Below, piece after piece: positions 6,496 to 14,522 of a stretch of DNA of 15,234 bases. The DNA lies in NCBI RefSeq assembly GCF_030527935.1, contig NZ_JAUMZV010000050.1, forward strand, positions 1-15,234, written 5' to 3'. Within the stretch, counting starts at the first letter, position 1. Every line of letters starts with the position of its first letter. Origin of the DNA: Kingella sp. (in: b-proteobacteria). GTDB lineage: Bacteria; Pseudomonadota; Gammaproteobacteria; Burkholderiales; Neisseriaceae. Position numbers and translations under genes: made by a program. Under the pieces are notes generated by a model that saw only the letters and a program-made list of their open reading frames with translations, was not told the origin of the DNA and did no database searches.

Positions 6496-7539
6496 ATGCA
6501 AATCAACCACCGCCCCATCGGCAACAACCACCCCCCCTACATCATCGCCGAAATGTCCGCCAACCATAACGGCAGCCTGAAAACCGCCTTTCGCATCATA
6601 GACGAAGCCAAAGCCGCAGGCGCAGATGCCGTCAAAATCCAAACCTACACCGCCGACACCATCACCCTGCCCAGCCGCGCCCCCGAATTTATGATTAACG
6701 GCGGGCTGTGGCACGGGCAATCGCTGTATGAGCTCTACCAAAAAGCCCACCTGCCGTGGGATTGGCACGAGCCGCTGTTTGACTACGCCCGCGCGCAAGG
6801 CATCACCCTATTCAGCTCCCCCTTTGACTTCACCGCCGTGGACTTGCTAGAACGCCTAAACGCCCCCGCCTACAAAATCGCATCGTTTGAAGCCATAGAC
6901 CTGCCGCTGATTCGCTATGTTGCGCAAACAGGCAAGCCCATGATTATCTCCACAGGCATGGCAGATGCCAACGAAATCGCCGAAGCCATCGCCACCGCCC
7001 AAGACAACGGCTGCACCCAGCTTGTCGTGCTGCATTGCGTCAGCGGCTACCCCGCCCCCGCCGCCGATTACAACCTGCGCACCCTGCCCGACATGGCAGC
7101 GCGTTACGGCACACTCGTAGGCTTGTCCGACCACACGCTCGACAACACCACCGCCATCGTCAGCATCGCCCTAGGCGCGTGCGTGATAGAAAAACACTTC
7201 ACGCTAGACCGCAACGGCGGCGGCGCAGACGACAGCTTCTCGCTAGAACCCGCCGATTTAGCCGCGCTCTGCCGCGACAGCCGCACCGCATGGCAAGCCC
7301 TAGGGCGCGTGGAATACGGGCTCAAATCCAGCGAACAAGGCAACGCCCAATTCCGCCGCTCGCTGTATTTTGTGCGCGACATGAAAGCAGGCGACACCAT
7401 CGATGCCACCTGCATCCGCAGCGTGCGCCCTGGCTTCGGCTTGCCGCCCAAATGCTACGACCATCTAATCGGCAAACGCGTAACCCGCGATATTGCCGCC
7501 TACACCAAAACCAGCTGGGATTGCATTGATGCAGCCTGA
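6496..7539 (+). CDS. pseI: PseI, pseudaminic acid synthase
   Basis: Condenses phosphoenolpyruvate with 2,4-diacetamido-2,4,6-trideoxy-L-altrose to give pseudaminic acid. It has 347 residues, normal for the NeuB/PseI family. The N-terminal TIM barrel shows IIAEMSANHNGS (16-27), VKIQTYTADT (46-55), PEFMINGGLWHGQSLYELY (63-81, characteristic of PseI rather than NeuB), SSPFD (107-111), YKIASFE (126-132), and the likely metal-binding histidines H213 (GLSDHT) and H234 (EKHFTLD). The C-terminal SAF/antifreeze-like domain spans about 286-343 (FRRSLYFVRDMKAGD). No clear Shine-Dalgarno precedes the ATG. A C7 run (6531-6537) covers codons 12-14 in frame, so the gene reads ON as sequenced. DUS words encode GSLK (6571-6581) and supply the stop codon (7531-7540). 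Legionaminic acid synthase is a less likely alternative. Confidence 0.93.
   Translation: MQINHRPIGNNHPPYIIAEMSANHNGSLKTAFRIIDEAKAAGADAVKIQTYTADTITLPSRAPEFMINGGLWHGQSLYELYQKAHLPWDWHEPLFDYARAQGITLFSSPFDFTAVDLLERLNAPAYKIASFEAIDLPLIRYVAQTGKPMIISTGMADANEIAEAIATAQDNGCTQLVVLHCVSGYPAPAADYNLRTLPDMAARYGTLVGLSDHTLDNTTAIVSIALGACVIEKHFTLDRNGGGADDSFSLEPADLAALCRDSRTAWQALGRVEYGLKSSEQGNAQFRRSLYFVRDMKAGDTIDATCIRSVRPGFGLPPKCYDHLIGKRVTRDIAAYTKTSWDCIDAA
6531..6537 (+). repeat. C7 homopolymer in the 5' coding end of pseI
   Basis: Seven consecutive cytosines cover the last base of His12 and the Pro13-Pro14 codons. Gain or loss of one C would truncate PseI early. Poly-C tracts of this length switch neisserial surface genes such as siaD, but here switching is only a possibility. 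Confidence 0.5.
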
Positions 7540-7540
7540 A
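7531..7540 (+). repeat. DUS core providing the stop codon of pseI
   Basis: GCAGCCTGAA overlaps the last two alanine codons, and its TGA (7537-7539) is the stop. Confidence 0.8.
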
Positions 7541-7555
7541 AACGCCATGCAGCCC

Positions 7556-7651
7556 AATGGAGCGGCGACGGCTCGTCGCCAAAATGGGCGCACGGAACAA
7601 ACTGCGCTTGCCCGTAAGCAAATGTCGGCGAGCCGCCGACGCTCCATTTTG
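7556..7651. repeat. Composite paired-hairpin intergenic element, copy 2
   Basis: The left unit starts ATGGAGCGGC with stem GGCGACG/CGTCGCC around GCT (about 7564-7580). The right unit, on the minus strand, starts ATGGAGCGTC with stem GTCGGCG/CGCCGAC (about 7624-7640). Outer ATGGAGC/GCTCCAT ends match. Compared with copy 1 read in reverse, both units and the outer ends are conserved while the central 35-45 bases differ. The element lies 16 bases after the pseI stop and could shape its 3' end. Confidence 0.7.
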
Positions 7652-7740
7652 TTGCTAACCGCTTTTAGCGCGTTTATCCCTTTGACTGGGAAACCGACTT
7701 TCAGGCTGCCTAAACACAATTGATGATTGGAGAATAAACA

Positions 7741-8138
7741 ATGCGCACCACCCCATTATTGCTTACCGCCGCGCTTGCCACGCTGCTCACCCCCCCATCG
7801 CCCAAGCCAAGCCGCCCGCCAGCCTGAACGACTGCCAAGCCTATATCCAATTTGTCTCGCAGGTGTACCACTACACCAGCATTTGCGGCGAAACGCACGG
7901 AGGCAAAAGCGTTGCCGCGCTGGTGGAGCGCAATAAAGCCAAATTCTATGGCTATCAAACCGTCATGGAAAGCGCGTGGAGCGAGCAAGCGTTATCCGAA
8001 TACGATGCCGCCATCAGGCAGCAGTAATACCAAATCGCCGATAACGACAGCGATGCCGCACGCGAGCAGAAAGCCGCCGCGTTTTTCCAAGGCGAACGCG
8101 CCAATATGACCACGCTGATTAAGCGGCAGTTTCAATAA
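7741..8138 (+). pseudogene. Broken gene for a small exported protein of unknown family
   Basis: A good Shine-Dalgarno (GGAG, 7729-7732) and ATG start a signal-peptide-like sequence, MRTTPLLLTAALATLLTP. At a C7 run (7790-7796) the frame is lost and stops at 7825-7827. One added C restores the frame, giving a likely cleavage site after PIAQA and a mature domain starting KPPASLNDCQAY, with two cysteines (NDCQ, TSICGE) that could form a disulfide. That frame then meets TAA at 8025-8027, right after AIRQQ, but continues with similar composition (YQIADNDSDAAREQK) to TAA at 8136-8138. The intact protein would have had about 132 residues. I recognise no family. The C7 could be a phase switch, but the added nonsense codon favours decay. 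A sequencing error in the run cannot be excluded. Confidence 0.7.
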
Positions 8139-8150
8139 CCCGCGCATCAA

Positions 8151-8192
8151 AGGCAGCCTGAAAACCGCCCAAACAGCGTTTTCAGGCTGCCT
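8151..8192. terminator. Inverted DUS pair upstream of copA
   Basis: AGGCAGCCTGAAAAC (8151-8165) and GTTTTCAGGCTGCCT (8178-8192) form a perfect 15-bp stem with a 12-base loop. It starts 13 bases after the end of the broken gene and abuts the copA promoter region. It probably terminates upstream transcription. Confidence 0.65.
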
Positions 8193-8225
8193 GCTTGACC
8201 CTGCCCCCAAGTCAAGCCTTATCCT
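8193..8225 (+). promoter_or_regulatory. Candidate copper-responsive (MerR/CueR-type) promoter of copA
   Basis: TTGACC (8195-8200) and TATCCT (8220-8225) resemble -35 and -10 boxes with a 19-base spacer, the over-long spacing characteristic of MerR-family promoters. A perfect dyad GCTTGAC (8193-8199) / GTCAAGC (8211-8217) overlaps the -35 and spacer. The left part, TTGACCnTnCCCC, resembles the enterobacterial copA promoter, but the dyad is not the usual CueR ACCTTCC/GGAAGGT. No regulator gene is in the window. Confidence 0.4.
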
Positions 8226-8257
8226 GCCCTATCATCTAATCCACAAGGGGAAGCCCA

Positions 8258-10444
<2,187 letters not shown>

Positions 10445-10481
10445 GGGCGCATGGTGCGGGGAGCATAGGCAGCCTGAAAAG

Positions 10482-10514
10482 AAAAACCGTTTGGCGTTGT
10501 ACCAAACGGTTTTT
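10482..10514 (+). terminator. Intrinsic terminator of copA
   Basis: AAAAACCGTTTGG (10482-10494) pairs perfectly over 13 bp with CCAAACGGTTTTT (10502-10514), with a 7-base loop, 38 bases after the copA stop. A perfect DUS (10467-10478) immediately precedes it. Confidence 0.85.
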
Positions 10515-10529
10515 GTTAGCGAAACCGAG

Positions 10530-10546
10530 TTTCAGGCTGCCTGAAA
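10530..10546. repeat. Palindromic DUS readable in two dialects, second copy
   Basis: TTTCAGGCTGCCTGAAA has 8-base arms around a single T. The minus strand reads AGGCAGCCTGAA (Kingella type) and the plus strand reads AGGCTGCCTGAA (Simonsiella type). Confidence 0.7.
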
Positions 10547-10612
10547 CCGCATCATCCAAGGCAGCCTGAAACGCCTTTTACCCAACCAGCACACGGCTTG
10601 CCAGCCCCGTAG

Positions 10613-10634
10613 GGTGGGCAACTCGTTGCCCACC
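10613..10634. repeat. Short perfect hairpin repeat of the GTAGGGTGGGC type
   Basis: GGTGGGCAAC (10613-10622) and GTTGCCCACC (10625-10634) form a 10-bp stem with only TC between. It follows a partial copy of the CACGGCTTGCCAGC motif (10590-10604) that also opens the 88-bp direct repeat. Similar hairpins are common between genes in Neisseriaceae (general knowledge). Confidence 0.6.
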
Positions 10635-10670
10635 AAAATATTCCCATTTACCCAAACCGCATCCCATCCC

Positions 10671-10758
10671 AAAAACCAGCACACGGCTTGCCAGCAAGCC
10701 GTAGGAACGCGAAACAACATTTCAGGCTGCCCACCACCCCACCCGCGTTTAAGCAGCC
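10671..10758 (+). repeat. 88-bp direct repeat, copy 1
   Basis: Identical to 10928-11015 except for one base (10750 T versus 11007 C). It contains a hairpin CGGCTTG-CCAG-CAAGCCG, an 11-base DUS (10721-10731) and a CCACCACCCCACCC tract. Confidence 0.9.
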
Positions 10759-10787
10759 TGAAACGCACAAACAGTTTTTCAGGCTGC
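10753..10787. repeat. Inverted DUS pair in the copA/methyltransferase gap
   Basis: GCAGCCTGAAA (10753-10763) and TTTCAGGCTGC (10777-10787) form an 11-bp stem with a 13-base loop. Confidence 0.55.
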
Positions 10788-10790
10788 CAC

Positions 10791-10818
10791 AAATGGAGCA
10801 GCGACGGCTCGTCGCCCA
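10791..10818 (+). repeat. Solo hairpin unit related to the composite element
   Basis: AAATGGAGCAGC leads into stem GCGACG/CGTCGC with loop GCT (10801-10815). This is one of the two unit types seen in the paired elements at 5693 and 7556, here alone and with a mismatch at the outer stem pair. Confidence 0.65.
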
Positions 10819-10852
10819 TTCAATAAGCAGCCTGAAATAAAACAGCATCAAA

Positions 10853-10895
10853 CGTTTTCAGGCTGCCTATTCGCATCCAAAGCAGCCTGAAAACG
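10853..10895. terminator. Inverted DUS pair beyond the 3' end of the methyltransferase gene
   Basis: CGTTTTCAGGCTGC (10853-10866) and GCAGCCTGAAAACG (10882-10895) form a perfect 14-bp stem with a 15-base loop, 127 bases beyond the methyltransferase stop on the minus strand. A terminator role is possible. Confidence 0.4.
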
Positions 10896-10927
10896 GATGC
10901 AGCCCGAAACAACATCCAGCCATTTTT

Positions 10928-11015
10928 AAAAACCAGCACACGGCTTGCCAGCAAGCCGTAGGAACGCGAAACAACATTTCAGGCTGCCCACCACCCCACC
11001 CGCGTTCAAGCAGCC
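10928..11015 (+). repeat. 88-bp direct repeat, copy 2
   Basis: Second copy of 10671-10758, offset by 257 bases, with one mismatch. It ends 7 bases from the methyltransferase stop codon. Confidence 0.9.
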
Positions 11016-11022
11016 CCAAAAC

Positions 11023-11742
11023 CTACACCCCCTGCAACACCATCCCCCCAAAATCCCCCGCCCATTCCACATCCCCCCGCAGCCTTACCCCCGCCACCTG
11101 CTTGCGCAACACCACCCCGTACACCGCCGCATTCTTCGCCCACAAAAACTGCCCCGCCGTCTCCACCAGCTGCCAATTTTCAGGCTGCCCCACAGGCGGC
11201 AAATGCACCATAAACCGCCCGCCATCCATCTGCCAGCCCACCATCCGTGCCAGCCGCCGCAGCCGATTAAACGACACCCCATTGCGCACATCAGGCAGCC
11301 CATCATCCCGCCACCACCGCCACACCGAATGCGGATTTAACCCCGTCAGCAACACCACCCCCTGCGGCTGCACCACCCGAAACAACTCCGCCAACGCCAG
11401 CAACAACGGCACATCATCATCAGGCAAATGCGGCGCAAGCACACAATCAAACGACTCATCGCGCCAAGGCAACCGCCCCGCCGAAGCCACCACATCCGCA
11501 GGCAACGCATCGCATTGCAGCAACACCGCATCAAGGCAGCCTGAAAACGTGTGCAACGGCTGTTCGCGCTGCAAACACGAGCGCATCTCCGCCCATGCCA
11601 ACCGCCCGCCCGCGCCCAAACACAACACCTCCCGCCACGCCCGCTCCCCCAAGGCAGCCTGAAAAAACCCCCACTCCTCACGCCACACAAACCGCCCCCA
11701 GTCCTCATCACGCAACCAAGCGTATAAATTTCGCCAATTCAT
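11023..11742 (-). CDS. YafS-like SAM-dependent methyltransferase
   Basis: A 239-residue cytoplasmic protein resembling a class I methyltransferase. A motif I-like glycine loop EVLCLGAGG is at 38-46. LPWRDESFDCVLAPHLPDDD (91-110) and the strand-turn VVLLTGLNPHSVW (129-141) match the corresponding part of E. coli YafS, whose substrate is not established. Genome context supports this: in E. coli yafS lies close to mltD, and here the gene is divergent from mltD. The ATG at 11740-11742 gives the natural MNWRNLYAWL start, but no strong Shine-Dalgarno is seen. DUS words contribute FFQAAL (27-31), TFSGCL (65-70) and GQPENW (185-190). Unusually rich in tryptophan. The methyltransferase class is fairly secure; the substrate is unknown. 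Confidence 0.75.
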   Translation of the reverse strand: MNWRNLYAWLRDEDWGRFVWREEWGFFQAALGERAWREVLCLGAGGRLAWAEMRSCLQREQPLHTFSGCLDAVLLQCDALPADVVASAGRLPWRDESFDCVLAPHLPDDDVPLLLALAELFRVVQPQGVVLLTGLNPHSVWRWWRDDGLPDVRNGVSFNRLRRLARMVGWQMDGGRFMVHLPPVGQPENWQLVETAGQFLWAKNAAVYGVVLRKQVAGVRLRGDVEWAGDFGGMVLQGV

Positions 11743-11793
11743 TATATTAGTCCCGTAAAGTATCTATTTACCTTTTAAAGCCAAGCACTTAGC

Positions 11794-11822
11794 TTGACAC
11801 AGCACGCTAATATCATTACGAT
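11794..11822 (+). promoter_or_regulatory. Sigma-70 promoter of mltD
   Basis: TTGACA (11794-11799), a 17-base spacer and TACGAT (11817-11822) lie 38 bases before the mltD ATG. The -35 is perfect and the -10 matches at four of six positions, including the key T-A and final T. The resulting leader would be about 30 bases. Confidence 0.7.
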
Positions 11823-11860
11823 GCGAACCTATTTTTTCGCACGAACACCCTCCCGTCAAT

Positions 11861-14083
11861 ATGAAAACCATAAAAAACATTGCCCTAGCCGTCAGCAGCC
11901 TCATTCTTCTCCCCACCCTAGCGCACGGCGAAACCTACAAACCAGCCCAAACAGGCGCGGCAATGATGCAACTGCAAAACACACCATTCAGCAAAAAACC
12001 CATCGCCACCTTCCTATCAGGCGGCAGCGTGTGGGACAGCCTACGCAAAAACTTCCGTATGCAAGAAGTCAATTCAGGGCTGGTGCGCAGCCACGAAACC
12101 AAATTCGCCCAAAACAGCGCGTATTTCAACCGCACCATCCAGCGCAGCACCCCCTATATGTACTACATCACCGATGAAGTCAAAAAACGCAATATGCCCG
12201 CCGAAGTCGCCCTATTGCCGTTTATTGAAAGCGCGTATGTAACCAAAGCCCGCTCACACGTTGGCGCATCAGGCTTGTGGCAATTTATGCCCGCCACAGG
12301 GCGACACTACGGGCTAGAACAAACCCCGCTCTATGACGGGCGACACGACGTACACGCCGCCACCAACGCCGCGCTCAACTACCTGCAATACCTTTATGGA
12401 CTATTTGGCGACTGGTCGCTCGCGCTGGCTGCCTACAACTGGGGCGAAGGCAACGTAACCCGCGCCGTCAATCGCGCCATCGCGCAAGGTCTCCCCCCCA
12501 CCTACGAAAACCTGAAAATGCCCGCCGAAACGCGCAACTATGTGCCCAAGCTGCTTGCCGTGCGCAATTTGGTAAACAACCCCAGCGCGTTTGGCTTAAA
12601 ACTGCCCGAAATCAAATCCGAGCCATATTTTAAAACCGTAACCGTCAAAGCCCCGCTGGACATCCGCGCCGCCGCGTTCCTTGCCAACATTCCCGAGAGC
12701 GAATTTCTCGCCCTAAACCCCGCGTTTAAAACCCCCGTATTCATCCCCAAAGGCAACAGCCGCCAAATGCTGCTGCCGATTCAGGCTGCCAAAACCTTTG
12801 AAAGCAATTATAAAAATTCCGACCTGAACACCCTATTATCATGGGATGTTTACACACCCAACAGCCGCATGGCATTGCAAGACATCGCCGCGCAAACAGG
12901 CAGCAGCGTGAGCGAAATTCAACGGCTCAACGGTATCCGCTCCGCCTATTTAGAAGCAGGGCGCACCATTTTGGTGAATAAAAACCGCGCATCAGGCATC
13001 AAGCCCGCTTCCGAATTTGCCAAAGCCGATTTTGACCCCGTGCCCGACACCTTTAAAGAACAAGCACCCGTGCTGAACAAAGGCACGGCAAACTTCCCCG
13101 CGCCTACGCCTGTGGTCGTAGCCAACACCCATCTCAACACCTTGCCACAGCCTGAAAACAGCCCCGCCGCAGTCGCGCAAACCAGCACCCAAACCAGCAT
13201 TAGGCAGCCTGGAAAACCCGCCATCACGGTTACACAAAACAGCATCAAACCCGCCGAGAAAACCAGCATCGCCGCCACGCCCGTGGTTGTATTCAAACCG
13301 CAAACGCAGCCTGAAAAAGCAGAAACCGTTGCCCAAGCTGCCAAGCAGCCTGAAAAAACCACCATTGCCGCCACGCCAACGGTCGTATTCAAACCACAAA
13401 CGCAGCCTGAAAACGAGAGCGAACACAACGAAGCCCCATCCAGCCAAACCGCCAGCAACGACCATTCAACCGATGACGAGCTGATGCAACTCGCCCGCGC
13501 TTCGCAAGAACGCATCCGCGCCGCCGAAGCCAACAAAGCCACTCTCGCCAGCGAAGCCGTGAAAGCCAGCCTAGCGCAATCCGATGCCGAAGAAAGCCGC
13601 GCCCGCGCCGCCAGCGAACAACGCGCCACCAAAGAACGCGCCCGCCAGCAGCAACTCGCCACCGCCGAAAAAGCCAAAGCCCCCGCAGCCAAAGAGCCTA
13701 CCACCAGCACCCACAAAGTTGGCAGCGGCGACACCCTATACAGCATCGCCAAACGCTACAACATGGACGTAGCCGAGCTTGCCGCGCTCAACAAAATCAA
13801 AGGCAACAACATCAAAGCAGGGCAAACGCTCAAAGTCGCCCACAGCGGCAACGCCAGCAAGCCCCAGCTGGTTAAAGCCGTTGCCAAAGGCAAAGCCGAC
13901 ACGCCAGCGCACGACAACCGCGCCAACGACAAACGCAACAAAAACGCCAACCCCGATAACAAAAAAGACAGCAAAGCCGACAAACGCAAAGCCGAACCTG
14001 CTGCCAAAAATAAACACGACAAACCCAAAAGCAGCCCATCCAAAAACGAAAAACCTGCCGCCAAAGGCAAAGGCAAAAAATAA
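11861..14083 (+). CDS. mltD: MltD-type lytic murein transglycosylase with LysM domains
   Basis: Cleaves the MurNAc-GlcNAc bond of peptidoglycan in the periplasm. The 740 residues are longer than E. coli MltD (about 450). A signal peptide (1-23) ends LPTLAHG with no lipobox cysteine, so the protein looks soluble-periplasmic rather than lipid-anchored. The SLT domain spans about 95-235: catalytic E123 in LLPFIESAY, GASGLWQFMPATGRHYGL (135-152) and AAYNWGEGNV (190-199). The MltD-type segment FLALNPAF (282-289) follows. One LysM-like domain is at about 328-373 and a clear one at 617-660 (HKVGSGDTLYSIAKRYNM). Between them is a low-complexity linker (about 395-610) with repeats and three QPE motifs from DUS cores, then an Ala/Glu/Arg-rich stretch. 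The tail (661-740) is Lys/Ala/Asn-rich, possibly disordered and binding anionic wall polymers (inference). The start follows a good promoter but lacks a clear Shine-Dalgarno. Confidence 0.9.
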   Translation: MKTIKNIALAVSSLILLPTLAHGETYKPAQTGAAMMQLQNTPFSKKPIATFLSGGSVWDSLRKNFRMQEVNSGLVRSHETKFAQNSAYFNRTIQRSTPYMYYITDEVKKRNMPAEVALLPFIESAYVTKARSHVGASGLWQFMPATGRHYGLEQTPLYDGRHDVHAATNAALNYLQYLYGLFGDWSLALAAYNWGEGNVTRAVNRAIAQGLPPTYENLKMPAETRNYVPKLLAVRNLVNNPSAFGLKLPEIKSEPYFKTVTVKAPLDIRAAAFLANIPESEFLALNPAFKTPVFIPKGNSRQMLLPIQAAKTFESNYKNSDLNTLLSWDVYTPNSRMALQDIAAQTGSSVSEIQRLNGIRSAYLEAGRTILVNKNRASGIKPASEFAKADFDPVPDTFKEQAPVLNKGTANFPAPTPVVVANTHLNTLPQPENSPAAVAQTSTQTSIRQPGKPAITVTQNSIKPAEKTSIAATPVVVFKPQTQPEKAETVAQAAKQPEKTTIAATPTVVFKPQTQPENESEHNEAPSSQTASNDHSTDDELMQLARASQERIRAAEANKATLASEAVKASLAQSDAEESRARAASEQRATKERARQQQLATAEKAKAPAAKEPTTSTHKVGSGDTLYSIAKRYNMDVAELAALNKIKGNNIKAGQTLKVAHSGNASKPQLVKAVAKGKADTPAHDNRANDKRNKNANPDNKKDSKADKRKAEPAAKNKHDKPKSSPSKNEKPAAKGKGKK
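13268..13411 (+). repeat. 96-bp-period repeat carrying DUS cores in the MltD linker
   Basis: Residues 470-485 and 502-517 both read IAATPxVVFKPQTQPE. The DNA units start at 13268 and 13364, and each ends in GCAGCCTGAA (13306-13315, 13402-13411). A third DUS core sits between them (13345-13354). The shorter APTPVVV ... QPEN at residues 414-432 looks like a degenerate earlier unit. Confidence 0.7.
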
Positions 14084-14123
14084 GGCAGCCTGAAATCTTG
14101 GTAAAACCATCAGGCAGCCTGAA
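14083..14123 (+). repeat. Two tandem DUS copies at the 3' end of mltD
   Basis: The first perfect DUS (14083-14094) begins with the last A of the mltD TAA stop; the second is at 14112-14123. Both are on the plus strand, 29 bases apart. Confidence 0.8.
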
Positions 14124-14135
14124 AAAATCATCACT

Positions 14136-14245
14136 GCCGTCATTCCCGCGCAGGCGGGAATCTTGGTTAAACTTAAACAATGGTTTGTTTTTACAACTAA
14201 TTTCTGAATGTAAAACAAGATTCCCGCCTACGCGGGAATGACGGC
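14136..14245. repeat. dRS3-bounded intergenic mosaic element (NIME-like)
   Basis: A 30-base arm (14136-14165) and its inverted partner (14216-14245) match with one mismatch and flank a 50-base AT-rich spacer. Each arm contains a 20-base dRS3 unit of the neisserial pattern ATTCCC-N8-GGGAAT: ATTCCCGCGCAGGCGGGAAT (14142-14161) and ATTCCCGCCTACGCGGGAAT (14220-14239). In Neisseria, dRS3 pairs bound RS units in intergenic mosaic elements, and dRS3 is a known target for filamentous phage integration. Confidence 0.75.
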
Positions 14246-14349
14246 ATTTCTTATTTTCAGGCTGCCTATGTGGTTTGGCAAAAGTCTCAACCCAATGCAG
14301 CCTGAAACCAAACCACAACCGCTTATCGCCCTATCGCCCAAACCAAAAC

Positions 14350-14373
14350 GTCGGACACCCATCCGACTTTTTT
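14350..14373 (+). terminator. Possible intrinsic terminator downstream of mltD
   Basis: GTCGGA (14350-14355) and TCCGAC (14362-14367) form a 6-bp stem with a 6-base loop followed by six T. The stem is short, so the call is tentative; it also resembles widespread GTCGGACA-type intergenic hairpins. Confidence 0.45.
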
Positions 14374-14434
14374 CACACCCGCCTGCCATGTGTCGCACAA
14401 ATCCCCATAACCACGCCCCGCAATGTAAATAAAC

Positions 14435-14464
14435 TTGTTGCCCACGCTAACGAAAGTTTACAAT
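14435..14464 (+). promoter_or_regulatory. Candidate promoter of pgsA
   Basis: TTGTTG (14435-14440), an 18-base spacer and TACAAT (14459-14464). The -10 is good and the -35 weak. Transcription would start just before the inverted DUS pair at 14473-14504. Confidence 0.4.
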
Positions 14465-14472
14465 CCATCCAC

Positions 14473-14504
14473 TTTCAGGCTGCCCATCCCAAGGCAGCCT
14501 GAAA
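14473..14504. repeat. Inverted DUS pair in the probable pgsA leader
   Basis: TTTCAGGCTGCC (14473-14484) and GGCAGCCTGAAA (14493-14504) form a perfect 12-bp stem with an 8-base loop. It ends 7 bases before the pgsA Shine-Dalgarno (AAGGA, 14512-14516). If transcribed, it would be a strong hairpin at the 5' end of the mRNA. Confidence 0.6.
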
Positions 14505-14522
14505 ACACCATAAGGACACGCC

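Larger units (their letters stand above)
10445..11022. other. 578-bp gap without a supported gene; repeats only
   Basis: This convergent gap between copA and the methyltransferase contains the copA terminator, about ten DUS copies (10467, 10531, 10559, 10721, 10753, 10778, 10827, 10857, 10882, 10978), an 88-bp direct repeat and three kinds of short hairpin. Open frames crossing it are made of repeat sequence and I do not accept them as genes. Confidence 0.8.
14084..14522. other. 439-bp gap without a supported gene before pgsA
   Basis: It holds the two tandem DUS, a dRS3-bounded repeat (14136-14245), further DUS words at 14256, 14297, 14474 and 14492, a small terminator-like hairpin (14350-14373) and the likely pgsA promoter. 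No open frame here looks like a gene. Confidence 0.75.

Noticed and set aside
10532..10851. Short open frames on both strands in the copA/methyltransferase gap
   Set aside because: They consist of DUS words, hairpins and the 88-bp repeat, and their peptides repeat the DUS translations (GCLP, QPE, FQAA).
11743..11749. TATAAT on the minus strand just before the methyltransferase start
   Set aside because: The hexamer (11741-11746 region) overlaps the ATG, so it cannot be the -10 of a leadered transcript, and no -35 is correctly spaced.
12491..12498. C6 run in mltD as a phase-variable tract
   Set aside because: It is short, inside the SLT-domain region of a wall enzyme, and in frame. There is no evidence of slippage.
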